A stretch of 63,540 nucleotides of DNA from Calothrix membranacea FACHB-236 (GTDB lineage: Bacteria > Cyanobacteriota > Cyanobacteriia > Cyanobacteriales > Nostocaceae). Positions 15,725-25,759 of this stretch are shown in pieces. Numbering within the stretch: the first letter of the stretch is position 1; each line of letters begins with the position of its first letter. The notes below the pieces were generated by a model, which was not told the DNA's origin, ran no database searches, and saw only the letters and a list, made by a program, of their open reading frames with translations. Both the position numbers and the translations under genes were made by a program. The DNA is taken from positions 1 through 63,540 of the forward strand of contig NZ_JACJPX010000049.1 of assembly GCF_014696315.1 (NCBI RefSeq), in the 5' to 3' direction.

Positions 15725-16600
15725 ATGGCTAATTTAAAACTGCGTCGCACCCAAAATGTCAACGGCGATTTTTATGTAGATACTAGCTGTATTGATTGTG
15801 ATACCTGTCGCTGGATGGCTCCTGAAGTATTTTATCGTGCTGATGAACAGTCAGCAGTTTATCACCAACCGACAAATGAGACAGAAAGATTAGCCTCACT
15901 GCAAGCACTTTTAGCCTGTCCTACTAACTCTATTGGTACAGTTGAAAAGCCACAAGATATCAAAATTGCCCAAGAAACATTTCCGATTGTAGTTGAGGAA
16001 AATGTTTACCATTGTGGCTATCATTCGGAAAAATCTTATGCCGCCGCTAGCTATTTTATTCAACATCCTGAAGGGAATATTTTAGTAGATTCACCTAGAT
16101 TCACGCCGCCTTTGGTCAAGCGTTTAGAAGAGATGGGCGGAATTCGTTATATGTATTTAACTCACAGAGATGATATTGCCGATCATCAAAAGTTTGCAGA
16201 CCATTTTCAATGTCAACGTATTCTTCATACTGATGATATTTCGGCAGATACTCGCAATGTGGAAATCCAATTAACTGGATTAGAACCATTTGCTTTGGCT
16301 GTGGATATATTAATTATTCCGGTTCCTGGACACTCAAAAGGGCATACGGTTCTGCTATATCAAAACAAGTTTCTGTTTACTGGAGACCATCTTGCTTGGT
16401 CAGAAAACTTGCATCAATTGAATGCATTTCGTGATTTCTGTTGGTATTCCTGGACAGAGCAAATTAAATCAATGCGGAAATTAGCTAATTACTCATTTGA
16501 GTGGGTTTTACCAGGTCATGGACGAAGATTTCATGCTGATGTTGAAATTATGCACCAGCAAATGCACAAGTGTATTGAGTTGATGGAAGCAGTTAAATAA
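15725..16600 (+). CDS. Ferredoxin / metallo-beta-lactamase fusion protein
   Basis: This 291-residue protein starts with a 4Fe-4S ferredoxin-like domain (CIDCDTCRWMAPEVF, later ACPTNSIG). From about residue 90 a metallo-beta-lactamase fold follows: THRDDIADH, PVPGHSKGHTVLL, FTGDHLAW and LPGHGRRF provide His and Asp ligands. The first metal motif is THRDDIADH rather than the common HxHxDH, so metal content may differ. It is a conserved cyanobacterial arrangement, likely redox-linked hydrolase chemistry; the substrate is unknown. It stands alone with its own upstream region. Confidence 0.8.
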   Translation: MANLKLRRTQNVNGDFYVDTSCIDCDTCRWMAPEVFYRADEQSAVYHQPTNETERLASLQALLACPTNSIGTVEKPQDIKIAQETFPIVVEENVYHCGYHSEKSYAAASYFIQHPEGNILVDSPRFTPPLVKRLEEMGGIRYMYLTHRDDIADHQKFADHFQCQRILHTDDISADTRNVEIQLTGLEPFALAVDILIIPVPGHSKGHTVLLYQNKFLFTGDHLAWSENLHQLNAFRDFCWYSWTEQIKSMRKLANYSFEWVLPGHGRRFHADVEIMHQQMHKCIELMEAVK

Positions 16601-16854
16601 ATAATTACTACTTTGTAACTCTTAATTTGTGATTCATAGTTTTCTCTCCCTCTTAAGGTAATTAATAATAATCCAATTACCTATTACCAATCACCAAATT
16701 TCTCGCCTTGCTCTCTGGTTTCACTAGGAAGCCGTTTCAAAATTGTCGATTTGTATTGAATTTAGCTGAAAACCTCTCTAAATGAGGAGGATTTTACAGC
16801 TTGATTGCGAGACAGTGAGTGGAAATGTCATCCAAAACTAGTGACAGGTAGATT

Positions 16855-17889
16855 ATGAAAGCAACTGTGTATTATGGAGCCGGCGATGTGCGGGTGGAAA
16901 AGGTTCCCGATCCGCAAATTCAAAAACCAACAGATGCGATCGTACGCATTACTCATGCTTGTATCTGTGGATCGGATCTGTGGTTTTATCAAGGTAAAGA
17001 CCAATGGCAACCAGGATGGCGTACTGGACACGAATGGATGGGTATTGTCGAAGACGTGGGATCAGAGGTGCGAAATATCAAGCGGGGCGATCGCGTTTTA
17101 GCTCCGTTTGCTTTTTCTGATGGTGCTTGTGAATTTTGCGGCAAAAATCTCCAAACTTCTTGTTTACAGGGCGGTTTTTGGGGCGGCACAAATGATGGCG
17201 GACAAGCCGAAGCCGTTCGCGCTCAGTTTGCTGATGGTACGCTGGTGAAAATTCCTGATGCTGTGGAAAATGATGCAGCCATGCTCAAGAGGATTTTACC
17301 GCTAACAGATGTAATGGCAACAGGACATCATGCGGCAGTCTCAGCAAATGTGAAACCTGGAAGTACAGTAGCAGTAATTGGCGATGGAGCCGTGGGACTG
17401 TGCGGGGTATTAGCCGCCAAACGATTGGGAGCAGCAAGGATTATTATGCTTGGTCGCCATGAGAATCGGCTGGCGATCGCGCGTAAATTTGGCGCAACAG
17501 ATTTTGTCACCAGCCGGGACGAACCAGCTATTCAAGAAGTGCAAGAAATGACAAAAGGCGGAGCCGAATCAGTTCTGGAATGCGTTGGTACAGAGTCCTC
17601 AATGAAAACAGCGATCGCTATTACTCGCCCTGGTGGAGCAATTGGCTATGTAGGGGTTCCTCATGGTAGTGAGACAATTAATTTGTCCAGGATGTTTATG
17701 TCCAACATCACATTGCGAGGTGGTGTTGCCCCTGCACGTGCTTATATTCCAGAACTTTTGATTGATGTCCTGGCTGACAAAATTGATCCCTCTCTAGTCC
17801 TTGACCTGACAGTCGATATCAATGGCGTTCCCGATGGCTATCAGGCGATGAACGATCGCAAAGCAATCAAAGTCATGGTGACTGTTTAG
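16855..17889 (+). CDS. Zinc-dependent alcohol dehydrogenase (MDR family)
   Basis: This 344-residue medium-chain dehydrogenase has catalytic zinc motifs CICGSD and GHEWMG. A structural-zinc-like stretch (GACEFCGKNLQTSC) has fewer Cys than the classic four. The Rossmann motif GDGAVGLCGVLAAK begins at about residue 175. It oxidises or reduces an alcohol/aldehyde with NAD(P)(H). The substrate cannot be inferred; close relatives are annotated as zinc-dependent alcohol dehydrogenases. It appears monocistronic and is followed by tRNA-Met on the opposite strand. Confidence 0.85.
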   Translation: MKATVYYGAGDVRVEKVPDPQIQKPTDAIVRITHACICGSDLWFYQGKDQWQPGWRTGHEWMGIVEDVGSEVRNIKRGDRVLAPFAFSDGACEFCGKNLQTSCLQGGFWGGTNDGGQAEAVRAQFADGTLVKIPDAVENDAAMLKRILPLTDVMATGHHAAVSANVKPGSTVAVIGDGAVGLCGVLAAKRLGAARIIMLGRHENRLAIARKFGATDFVTSRDEPAIQEVQEMTKGGAESVLECVGTESSMKTAIAITRPGGAIGYVGVPHGSETINLSRMFMSNITLRGGVAPARAYIPELLIDVLADKIDPSLVLDLTVDINGVPDGYQAMNDRKAIKVMVTV

Positions 17890-17993
17890 CGATCGCAGCT
17901 TTTAAAGAATCCCAATCATAAATTATCTCCACTGCTCCAGAGTAACGGATTCAGTGGGGAACTTCCAGCAATTTAGTTAAATTAATTTTTTAA

Positions 17994-18067
17994 TGGCTCA
18001 GGTCTGATTTGAACAGACGACCCCAGGCTTATGAGTCCCGTGCTCTAACCTACTGAGCTACTGAGCC
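17994..18067 (-). tRNA. tRNA-Met (CAT), probably elongator
   Basis: The 74-nt cloverleaf has acceptor GGCTCAG/CTGAGCC with discriminator A, D arm GCTC...GAGC, anticodon loop CTCATAA and T arm TCTG-loop-CAGA around TTCAAAT. CCA is not encoded. The anticodon stem has an A-G mismatch at its last pair. CAT could also be a lysidine-modified tRNA-Ile, but the body resembles elongator Met. Confidence 0.9.
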
Positions 18068-18169
18068 TTGCTTTATCCAATGATTTCTAAATATAGCAGA
18101 AAAACTTCACAATTACTAGCCCCATTAAAAATTAATTTTCTGTTTGGGGTTAGTGAATGGCTGTGCGGC

Positions 18170-18196
18170 AAAAGAGGGAGTTAAACTCCCTCTTTG
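18170..18196 (-). terminator. Hairpin terminator of the LysM/M23 gene
   Basis: AAAGAGGGAGTT (18171-18182) pairs perfectly with AACTCCCTCTTT (18184-18195) around a single base. On the minus strand it follows the stop of the peptidase gene by about 36 nt and ends in a T-rich stretch. Confidence 0.75.
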
Positions 18197-18231
18197 AAAA
18201 AGGCCAGAATTGAATTCTAGACAGCCAGAAT

Positions 18232-20562
18232 CTAGATGCGTTGAGCCAATAAAGTAATGGGGTTAACGGCACCCTTACCTGTGCGATGAATTTCAAAATG
18301 GCTGTGTGGCCCAGTGCTAAAACCAGTACTACCCATGAGAGCAATTGTGTCTCCTTGACGTACTTGCTGACCTGCTTGCACTAAAATCTTGCTGTTGTGA
18401 CCATAGCGAGTCATGCTGCCATCAGCATGGCGGATATCTACAAGATTACCGTAGCCACCATTATTCCAGCCTGCTTTAACCACAATACCATCAGCAGATG
18501 CGTAAATTGGTGTGCCTGTGGAGTTGGCAACGTCAATTCCTTTGTGCATTCTTCCCCAACGCCAGCCATAGCCGGAGGTAAGAACACCTTTAGCTGGCCA
18601 AATATAACTTGCTGTTTGTGTGGATGGGGGAGGGATGGCTTCGTCAAGAGGTTTAGGTAGATATTGATCTACTGCTGACAAAGGCGGCAAACTAGGAGAA
18701 ACAACAGTACCCCGCATTTTTCCTAAAGAGTCAGAAGCATTAACGCCTCTGGGAGGTGTCGCAATCCGAGGTGCAGGTAATTTGCGTCCAGGTGCTTGGT
18801 TGGACAAGAACTCTGGATTTACTGGCTCGTTAGTTGGTTGAGTTGCACGGAACAGGGGCTTCACTGGTTGGAAGTTAACCGTTCCGCTAGGTGAAGGCAC
18901 AGGAATCTGTATTGCACTTCGTGACAAAGTGGGGCTAGTCGCAAAATTATTGCTATTAGCCACAGGAAGCACTGCCGCAGGCTGATTATTTTCGCTAACT
19001 ACTGGTACAACGACTCCAGCTTGTTGAGCGCGGTATTTCTCACGCAATCTTTGGATTTCTGCTTGTAAGCTCTGAAGGCGCTCATTACTTTTAGTGCTTG
19101 CTAGCTTCTGCGGTTTTTGATTTTGCAATTCTGCAAATACTTTTGGTACTGGAGCATCACCACCCATACCATAAGTGCTACCTGGAGTGGGGGCTTTTTC
19201 CGGCGCGATCGCAGTATTTGAGGGAATTGGATTGTTCGCAGTTGCTGGTGTCGGTAAAGTAACACTGTTGTTGTTAGCAACGCCTGGTAACTGTGGTGTT
19301 ACAGGTAAAGTCACACTGTTATTGTTAGCAACACCTGGTAACTGTGGTGCCACAGGTACAGATGGGCTGACAATAGCTGTATTGACAGGAGATGGTGCTA
19401 CTTTGGCAGTAGTAACTTCAGGCTGTTCTACAGTAGGATTAATTGCTAACGTGGATGGGTTAGCTATGTTACTGTTAACCCCAGCAGTCGGAACAACCAA
19501 TTTTTGACTGATTTGCAGTTGATTGGGATTGCTCAGATGGTTAGATTTGGCTAATTCTGAGACAGATGTACCGTACTTACTAGCGATCGCAGCTAGTGTA
19601 TCTCCTGGCTTAACTTCGTAACCTACAGTAGACGATGGTGTAGCAGCTTTGATTGTCGCTGGTACAGGTGTAGCTACAGGAGCTGTATTAGCTTTTGCCT
19701 GTTTTAGCTTTGCTATCAAGCTTGCTTGACTAGCATTTATGGTGGTTGGTGACTGCTCTGTTGTAATTTTGCTTGCGTTGATTTGTGGCGCTTTTTCAAC
19801 TACAGCTGTTGGTTCAGCCAACCCCTTGTTAACTTCTGATAAATTCTGGGTCTCCTCAGACCGCAACTCCGCCAGACTTTCTTTTAAACGGTTCGATTTT
19901 TCTTGTAAGCGATTCAGCGCAAATTCTTGCTGTGCTTTCAACTGAGCAGCAACTTCACTATCCACACCTTTAGTGTCTGTTACTGCTGTCAAGGATGTAT
20001 TGGGTGAGCTAACTGCACTATTACCAATAGAAAGTTTTTGTACTTCAGGTAGTTTGTTGGTTGTTTGTAAACCATTTACTACTTGAGACTGTTGGTAGAG
20101 AGATGTTTTATAAGTTGTTGTAGCTTTGGCAGTTGCTTCTGATGCTGGAAATGGCAAAGACATCCCACTGGCCGCAACCTGTAGTTTAGCTTCAAGCCCA
20201 GGCACTTGTGAAATTGCTGTTGGTTCCACAATCACAGGATTTTCCGGAACGCTCACTAGGGAGACGGTTTGGTTTTCCAGCGTTGTGGGAGCAAATTTCA
20301 TCTCAGTGTCAGGAGCAGCAGGAATCGTTGAGGCTGCCTTTTGGCTGCCTACAGGAGCCGCTGCTTGGGCTTGATCGCTTTGCCGAGTCACCAACAGGCT
20401 GGTTGCTCCCATTGACAGGGCCAAGCCGATCATGGCGGCTTGTGTCCGCGCCCGGCGGTTGGCTCCAGAATTTACAATGTTTGACGGTTCCACCGGGACA
20501 CCTTCACTGCTGGGAGTATTGTTCAGCACAGCCTTTACTCTCTTTTTCAATGCTCGTTTCAA
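18232..20562 (-). CDS. LysM and M23 peptidoglycan endopeptidase
   Basis: This is a 776-residue envelope protein. The TTG start is decided by a perfect AGGAGG (complement of 20569-20574) 6 nt upstream. A positively charged N terminus precedes one hydrophobic segment (AAMIGLALSMGATSLLV). Long Pro/Thr/Asn-rich linkers and a coiled-coil stretch near 215-245 surround one LysM domain (YEVKPGDTLAAIASKYGTS, about 315-360). The C-terminal M23 domain has zinc ligands in HKGIDVANSTGTPIYA and HSHFEIH. It cleaves peptide cross-links in peptidoglycan, as septum or heterocyst-related hydrolases do, or activates amidases. Two CRP-like sequences lie upstream. Confidence 0.9.
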   Translation of the reverse strand: MKRALKKRVKAVLNNTPSSEGVPVEPSNIVNSGANRRARTQAAMIGLALSMGATSLLVTRQSDQAQAAAPVGSQKAASTIPAAPDTEMKFAPTTLENQTVSLVSVPENPVIVEPTAISQVPGLEAKLQVAASGMSLPFPASEATAKATTTYKTSLYQQSQVVNGLQTTNKLPEVQKLSIGNSAVSSPNTSLTAVTDTKGVDSEVAAQLKAQQEFALNRLQEKSNRLKESLAELRSEETQNLSEVNKGLAEPTAVVEKAPQINASKITTEQSPTTINASQASLIAKLKQAKANTAPVATPVPATIKAATPSSTVGYEVKPGDTLAAIASKYGTSVSELAKSNHLSNPNQLQISQKLVVPTAGVNSNIANPSTLAINPTVEQPEVTTAKVAPSPVNTAIVSPSVPVAPQLPGVANNNSVTLPVTPQLPGVANNNSVTLPTPATANNPIPSNTAIAPEKAPTPGSTYGMGGDAPVPKVFAELQNQKPQKLASTKSNERLQSLQAEIQRLREKYRAQQAGVVVPVVSENNQPAAVLPVANSNNFATSPTLSRSAIQIPVPSPSGTVNFQPVKPLFRATQPTNEPVNPEFLSNQAPGRKLPAPRIATPPRGVNASDSLGKMRGTVVSPSLPPLSAVDQYLPKPLDEAIPPPSTQTASYIWPAKGVLTSGYGWRWGRMHKGIDVANSTGTPIYASADGIVVKAGWNNGGYGNLVDIRHADGSMTRYGHNSKILVQAGQQVRQGDTIALMGSTGFSTGPHSHFEIHRTGKGAVNPITLLAQRI

Positions 20563-21474
20563 AGACGACCTCCTAAATGTTCACTAGCGCTTAACTGACC
20601 TTGATTTTTTCAGTCTGATACTAGTCAATGATTTAGATCACATCCAAAGATTGATCAAGATCACACCCACCAGAGATACTTACGCAAGATTAACCTGCTT
20701 CTCTGATTTAGACAAGTTCACACCTATTAGCAAAACTTAAAATTGCTGTGCTGACTTGTCCGCTCCGTTCCTCACACCTTTAGGATTTTTTGCTGTTTAA
20801 ATCGGTCTGCGCTTGCTTTGCTGAACTAACTGGGGTTGGACAAACATATACACTCTGCCATTTCCACTGGTTGCTATCAGCAATTAATTCGCTACGACTT
20901 CTAGAAAAGCAAATCCCCTGCTGTAGATATCTTCAAGAGATTTCCATCCAATCCGTCTACCCAACACGAGACTTTACGTTGATTATTCCCTAAAAGACAA
21001 CCGTATTATCTCGCACCTACTTTTGCGCTCCTGTTTTATCTTGATTGAGCAAAAAAAGTTCAAATGCCTCATAGGACTAGCTTTTGACGATTTTGTTCCC
21101 AAGATTAAGATAATTGAAGTTCATCAAAATCTATCATTCATTTGCGGAATCGTCGCTACTTTTCGATACAAATTTCTTATATAAGCTCACCTACATTCGT
21201 AAGTATTGTTTACCGAGCTTCCAAAAAGCTTTACAGAATCAAGTATAACCATTCACTTTGTTGAAGCTGTAACAATGGATATATTTGGGCGAATTTGGGG
21301 GAAAGGGGATTGGGGACTGGGGATTGGGGATTGGGGACTGGGGATTGGGGAGATGAGGAAGGTGAGGAAGGTGAGGGAGGTGCGGGGGATAAGGGAGTAA
21401 AGGGACAAGGAGATAAATACTATTACCAATTACCAATTACCAATTACCAATTACTATGCCCCATGCCCCATGCC
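20563..21474. other. Long intergenic region between peptidase and trmL
   Basis: The part next to the peptidase gene carries two CRP-like 16-mers and should hold its promoter. The middle has no gene I can support; the frames there look random. The part towards trmL is filled with STRR arrays (21305-21477). I looked for a c-di-AMP riboswitch, which precedes some M23 genes, and found no convincing match. Confidence 0.6.
20627..20665 (-). promoter_or_regulatory. Two CRP-like sites upstream of the M23 gene
   Basis: On the minus strand TGTGATCTTGATCAAT (20650-20665) and TGTGATCTAAATCATT (20627-20642) are near-copies with 23-bp spacing. Each has a perfect TGTGATC half and a degraded second half of the cyanobacterial CRP pattern TGTGA-N6-TCACA. 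They lie 65-103 bp upstream of the TTG start. Binding is only inferred. Confidence 0.35.
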
Positions 21475-21477
21475 CTA
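21305..21477. repeat. STRR cluster (GGGGATT/GGGGACT, GTGAGGAAG, CCAATTA, ATGCCCC)
   Basis: Four different 7- to 9-bp tandem motifs follow one another. GGGGATT/GGGGACT occupies about 21305-21352, GAGGAAGGT-like units run to about 21390, AATTACC units lie at 21423-21455, and ATGCCCC units reach the trmL stop. Such heptamer arrays are characteristic of Nostocales intergenic DNA. Confidence 0.85.
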
Positions 21478-21936
21478 TTGTAAATATCCTAATTGGCGGC
21501 GGGCTTCAAATAAGCTGACAGCAACACTTACAGACAGATTTAAGCTGCGAACATTGGGTTGCGCCATAGGAATATAGAGAGTGGCATCACAAGCTGACAA
21601 AGCTGTGGGCGGTAATCCTGTGGTTTCGCTACCAAATAACAGCCAGTCATTATCTTGAAACTGAAATTGAGCATAATTGGAACTGCCACGCACAGAGAAG
21701 CCCAACCATCTACCGCCACGTTGCTGATGTACAGTTTTAAAGTCTTCTAGAGTTTCATGATAGTTGAGTTTGACATAGGGCCAGTAGTCTAAACCTGCTC
21801 TTTTGAGGTAGCGATCGCTAATTTCAAACCCCAAAGGCCCTACCAAATGTAATTCTGTACCCGTAGCTGCACAAGTCCGGGCAATATTGCCTGTATTCGG
21901 CGGAATTTGGGGATTAACTAAAACTACCTGGGGCAT
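21475..21936 (-). CDS. trmL: tRNA (cytidine/uridine-34-2'-O)-methyltransferase
   Basis: This 153-residue SPOUT-class methyltransferase modifies the wobble ribose of certain leucine tRNAs using S-adenosylmethionine. N-terminal NPQIPPNTGNIARTCAATG and C-terminal LLFGSETTGLP and IPMAQPNVRSLNLSVSVA form the trefoil-knot SAM site. The length is exactly that of TrmL. The coding end abuts an STRR array. Confidence 0.92.
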   Translation of the reverse strand: MPQVVLVNPQIPPNTGNIARTCAATGTELHLVGPLGFEISDRYLKRAGLDYWPYVKLNYHETLEDFKTVHQQRGGRWLGFSVRGSSNYAQFQFQDNDWLLFGSETTGLPPTALSACDATLYIPMAQPNVRSLNLSVSVAVSLFEARRQLGYLQ

Positions 21937-22268
21937 TTTTCAGTGGTAAAAATGTAGTAGAAACAACAATGTATCAATTCGACACATTTTACCAATCTAT
22001 GTTGATTATCTATAGGTTTTCTTAATAATTATGAAGCTATTTCTATTCATTAGTTTTTTTAAACATAAAAAATAAACTCTTAAAAGCAAATCTAAGAGTA
22101 TTCATAAGATAAAACAATCAATTATTCAATTTTTGTGAGCAACTAGTACCATCACGCCAAAATCAACTTACTCAAATTTTGGCAATGAGGTGCTAGTTGC
22201 TTGTGTTCCTGGGGTCTCCCAAGTATTCTGAAAAATCTATCATTTGTAACTAGGGAGGGGATGGGGTG
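21937..22268. other. Intergenic region with a 64-nt hairpin
   Basis: No gene is visible. Positions 22138-22201 fold into a long imperfect hairpin: AGCAACTAG pairs with CTAGTTGCT, and GCCAAAAT with ATTTTGGC, around a loop of about 12 nt. It lies downstream of gshA and upstream of trmL (both minus strand). It may be a terminator, an attenuator or a small mobile palindrome. Confidence 0.5.
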
Positions 22269-23408
22269 TTACGCCATTGAGGGGGAACACAATTTATCTT
22301 CTAATTCAACTTCGCATTCTTTAGCAGTAAGAATTGCTTGGGTAATGACACGTTGAGCATCAACCCCAACTGCGTGCAATTGTAGCCACTGTTGGGCTTC
22401 ATTACCTTCGCGCAAAATTTTCTGTAAAGGAGAAAGGAAACAATTAAATCCTCGTTCTTTAGCGATCGCCCAAAGTTCTTCATACATTTGAGCGATCCAA
22501 TCTCTAGCAAGAATAGTTTTGCCATCTTGCCAGTGTGTCAGCTGAGCATCCAAACTATTTGCTGCGGCGGCTGCTTCATTGCTAGCAGTGACAGCAATTA
22601 GTTCTTCGGGGGTAAAGGTGCTTTGGGTTAACGGATCGATGTGGGTGTTTTCTATTATCTGCAACAAACGAGCTTCCAACAACGCGGTAATTGCGAGTAA
22701 AGCGATAGGATCTGTGACTAAATCGCAAATTCGCAGTTCTAAGCGATTTAAATCATAAGGACGGCGATCGCCATTAGGACGAACTGATGTCCATAAATGC
22801 CGGACATTTTGCATAGTTCCAGCAACTAGCTGTTGTTCTACCCATTCAATATGATCGGCATGACTAGCAAATAAAGGTACATGGCTAGGAGTTTGGGGGA
22901 AGAGTCCCCAACGAGTAGAGTGATAGCCAGTACCTTTGCCATCAATGAAGGGTGAGGAGGCACTGAGGGCGAGGAATAAAGGTGCTTCGGTACGAATAAC
23001 CCGACAAGCCCGCATTAATGTTTCTGGATCGCTAATGCCTACATTAATATGTACGCTAGCAGTCACTACTTTTGTACCGTAGGTTTTCTCAATGTAATCG
23101 TGATACGGATTTTTGGGATCGGAACGGAAGAAGCGATCGCTCCTACCCAAAGACAGTGTACTACCTGGAATTAAGGTATAGTCTCCAAGCTGCTGGAGGT
23201 ATTTTCGTAGTTCTTGGCGAGGACGTACTAGGGCACACAATAGCTGCTCAAAACTTTGTAAAGGTTTCGTGACATATTCAACGTTGCGGCTATCTGGCTC
23301 TCGCATAAAACTTGGCATAGCCTCAACTATTTTGTCAGAGAGACCGACGATTTCACCTTGAGGCGTGCCCGTATACATTTCAATTTCAAAGCCTTTTAAT
23401 AACCTCAC
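22269..23408 (-). CDS. gshA: Glutamate-cysteine ligase, cyanobacterial type
   Basis: This 379-residue enzyme carries out the first step of glutathione synthesis, joining glutamate and cysteine with ATP in the cytoplasm. KGFEIEMYTGTPQGEIVGLS is the conserved N terminus of the cyanobacterial GCS2-type family; TASVHINVGISDP and RPYDLNRLELRICDLVTDP are further family blocks. The start is GTG, with GAGGAG about 6 nt upstream. Length is normal. Confidence 0.92.
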   Translation of the reverse strand: MRLLKGFEIEMYTGTPQGEIVGLSDKIVEAMPSFMREPDSRNVEYVTKPLQSFEQLLCALVRPRQELRKYLQQLGDYTLIPGSTLSLGRSDRFFRSDPKNPYHDYIEKTYGTKVVTASVHINVGISDPETLMRACRVIRTEAPLFLALSASSPFIDGKGTGYHSTRWGLFPQTPSHVPLFASHADHIEWVEQQLVAGTMQNVRHLWTSVRPNGDRRPYDLNRLELRICDLVTDPIALLAITALLEARLLQIIENTHIDPLTQSTFTPEELIAVTASNEAAAAANSLDAQLTHWQDGKTILARDWIAQMYEELWAIAKERGFNCFLSPLQKILREGNEAQQWLQLHAVGVDAQRVITQAILTAKECEVELEDKLCSPSMA

Positions 23409-23866
23409 CTTTTTCTCCTCGGCTCTCCTAGCCTATAAATTGTATCGAACACGACGATTTTCTGCATGGATGTAGCAGTTCAACCCAATTCAGATTTTTT
23501 ACTCAGAAACTAAGAACCACAAGCATTTCACCTGTTTGCCCAGAAAGCAGCAATACTAAAGGCATAAATAATTTATGCCCTTAGTATTAGTGATTCATAA
23601 TTAATATTTCTTTGCGATCCATTCTGCCGATAGACCTCATGAGCAGCCTTCTGCATTAGGGAGTACGTAACAATTAAGCCTATTATTCCCAGGCGATCGC
23701 TTATATAGGATGAACACCAATTTTGTTTAAAGGCAAATAGTTACCCCATATTGATATATTCCCATAAAGTTAGTACCGCTTTGCGTCAGAAAATAGTCTT
23801 GATAAAACCCAATTCACGCAGAGGTTTTGGGGCTTTAACTTGTTATAAAGTTGTGAAATCTTGTAT
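23409..23866. other. Intergenic region upstream of gshA
   Basis: It probably holds the gshA promoter. One strong inverted repeat, AATACTAA-GGCATAAA / TTTATGCC-TTAGTATT (23552-23588, one mismatch, 3-nt loop), may be a terminator-like element or a binding site. A HIP1 site lies near 23692. No gene is seen. Confidence 0.5.
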
Positions 23867-25759
23867 TTACTCCTTGACTTTTTTCCTCGTCTTCTTTTCT
23901 GTTGGTACTTTTTTTATTTTTGTTGCTGGTTCCTTTTTAGAAGGTTGCTGAGTAAAAGTATGTTGCGAGATAAAATCATCGACTGAATAATTTTCTTGAG
24001 CAATCTGAAGACGAAGCAACTCTGACCATACTTCATTATTGAGTAAATTGACAGCAGTATCACAGTTGTGTGTGGCGATCGCACTCATAAATTGACGCAA
24101 GCCCTGGTGCAATGAATCAATGAAGGGTGCTTCTGGTGCTACCTGACTCAGCAATGAAAGTGCTAAGTTCACACTTACTAAATCATCAGGTGAGTTTTGG
24201 AAATTTAACCTTGGCAAGAGAATATTTAGCCACACAGGAAGCAATTCTAGCCAGTTATTTTTTTCTATTTCTTTCAGTGCTATATTTTCCATTTTCATAG
24301 CACTCCATAAATACAAAGAATTTCTAGCTAATTGAGTGTCACGATTTTCTAAAGCTTTTAGCCATAATTGTTGAGCATGGTTATGGAAACGCTGGGTGAG
24401 AAATTCATAAGCTTCATTCACTTGCTGGGGAATTGTCACGTGATAAACGGACTCACCTAATGGTATTTGCTCACCGTTATAATTAAGCCATTGGTAGGAA
24501 CCACAAAGATAAATTTGTTTATCAACTATTACTTCTTTAATATGCGAACCTGCTAATTCTGCCAACTGTATATAAGGTAAGCCTTCAGGGATTTTAATGG
24601 CTTGGATTGTTTCTGGAATTTCAGTTTGAGGCGATATTCCATAGCCAATTATAATAGAAACTCCGCGCTTGGCTGCTTGTTCTAATACCTCTAGAATTTC
24701 TCTATTGGCAATTACCTGATTTACCCAAGGCGAATATATAATTATCTGAAATTTTGCAGCATTGATAATTTCTAAAAAAGTTTGATGAATTTGGCGATCG
24801 CTTAACTGTATGACATTACCTGAATCGCTAGATTTTTTGCGTTTTGTGCTAGGTTTGACATCATTTTCTAAGGCTTGCTGGCGAATCTTTGTAAATCGGG
24901 ATTCTATTGCCTCATTTTTATGATTAACAGTCGCTTCTAACTCAAAATTGATGGCTGTGTTTGATGATTTGCACAATTCAGATAAAGATATTTTACCTTC
25001 ATCTAGCAGTGTATCTAGCCATTTTGAACTAGAATCTAAAAGTTCCTTTCCGCGTCGCAGTTGAATAGTAATTTTATCTTTCCTGGCATCATAAATCACA
25101 AAAATTGATATTTTTCGCCAAATAATTTGCTGTGATTGTAATACCCTAAAAGCTGTGACAACTTTGCCAGCTTCAGGTACATGAAGCGCTACATCTGAAG
25201 CTTGGAGGCTCGTTTGGATTTGCTCTAAAGTTAAGGAAGATATCTCTTGATTTGGCACATTGATATTTAGAAAAGTTGCCAAATTAGGCAGATTGAGATT
25301 TATCTCATTTAATGGTTCAGTCTGAAAGGTAATATTGTCGCTCAAAGCATCTGTTATCGCATAAATTTGTACAGCATGGGGTGGTTGGGGTACAGAACCT
25401 TTTTCATAAAATAAGCGCCCTTGTTCTGTCACTGTAATTGGCGATTTGGGTGCAAGAGTTTGTAACCTTTGCAAAGTTTTAATTGTACTTTCCACAAATA
25501 TGCTATCCAACCCCAAAATAGATGCTAATTCTTTGGCTGTTGGTGGCGGTTCAAATTCTATTCCAGCGCGAATGATAAACTCTTCTAGGACATTTAACGG
25601 ACGAGGTTCGGTAATAGTTAATTCTACATTTGTTTGCTGCAAACTGTAGCGCAATTGACGAGCAACTAAAACTGATAAATGAGGATTTTGGGTTGTAATT
25701 TCTTCGACTAAATTCTTGAGGCTATCATCTATGGGTTTATTTGAGGATGTGAGAAACAT
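23867..25759 (-). CDS. Phospholipase-D-like protein, partner of the IF2_N-helicase
   Basis: The protein has 630 residues from the ATG at 25759, which is chosen because GGAGG (complement of 25768-25772) lies 8 nt upstream. This makes it overlap the helicase gene by 23 nt, so translation is likely coupled. The N-terminal third contains a possible winged helix ([13 protein letters not shown]). The central domain YSPWVNQ...[20 protein letters not shown] holds one H-x-K-x4-D motif (about 406-413), as in single-HKD nucleases that work as dimers. The C terminus is very Lys-rich ([15 protein letters not shown]), suited to nucleic acid binding. Paired with a COG1112-like helicase this matches the gene content of Mokosh-type defence (inference). 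Confidence 0.75.
   Translation of the reverse strand: MFLTSSNKPIDDSLKNLVEEITTQNPHLSVLVARQLRYSLQQTNVELTITEPRPLNVLEEFIIRAGIEFEPPPTAKELASILGLDSIFVESTIKTLQRLQTLAPKSPITVTEQGRLFYEKGSVPQPPHAVQIYAITDALSDNITFQTEPLNEINLNLPNLATFLNINVPNQEISSLTLEQIQTSLQASDVALHVPEAGKVVTAFRVLQSQQIIWRKISIFVIYDARKDKITIQLRRGKELLDSSSKWLDTLLDEGKISLSELCKSSNTAINFELEATVNHKNEAIESRFTKIRQQALENDVKPSTKRKKSSDSGNVIQLSDRQIHQTFLEIINAAKFQIIIYSPWVNQVIANREILEVLEQAAKRGVSIIIGYGISPQTEIPETIQAIKIPEGLPYIQLAELAGSHIKEVIVDKQIYLCGSYQWLNYNGEQIPLGESVYHVTIPQQVNEAYEFLTQRFHNHAQQLWLKALENRDTQLARNSLYLWSAMKMENIALKEIEKNNWLELLPVWLNILLPRLNFQNSPDDLVSVNLALSLLSQVAPEAPFIDSLHQGLRQFMSAIATHNCDTAVNLLNNEVWSELLRLQIAQENYSVDDFISQHTFTQQPSKKEPATKIKKVPTEKKTRKKVKE

Noticed and set aside
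20580-21000. c-di-AMP (ydaO-type) riboswitch before the M23 gene
   Set aside because: The conserved core sequences could not be found; the Shine-Dalgarno region is free and unpaired.
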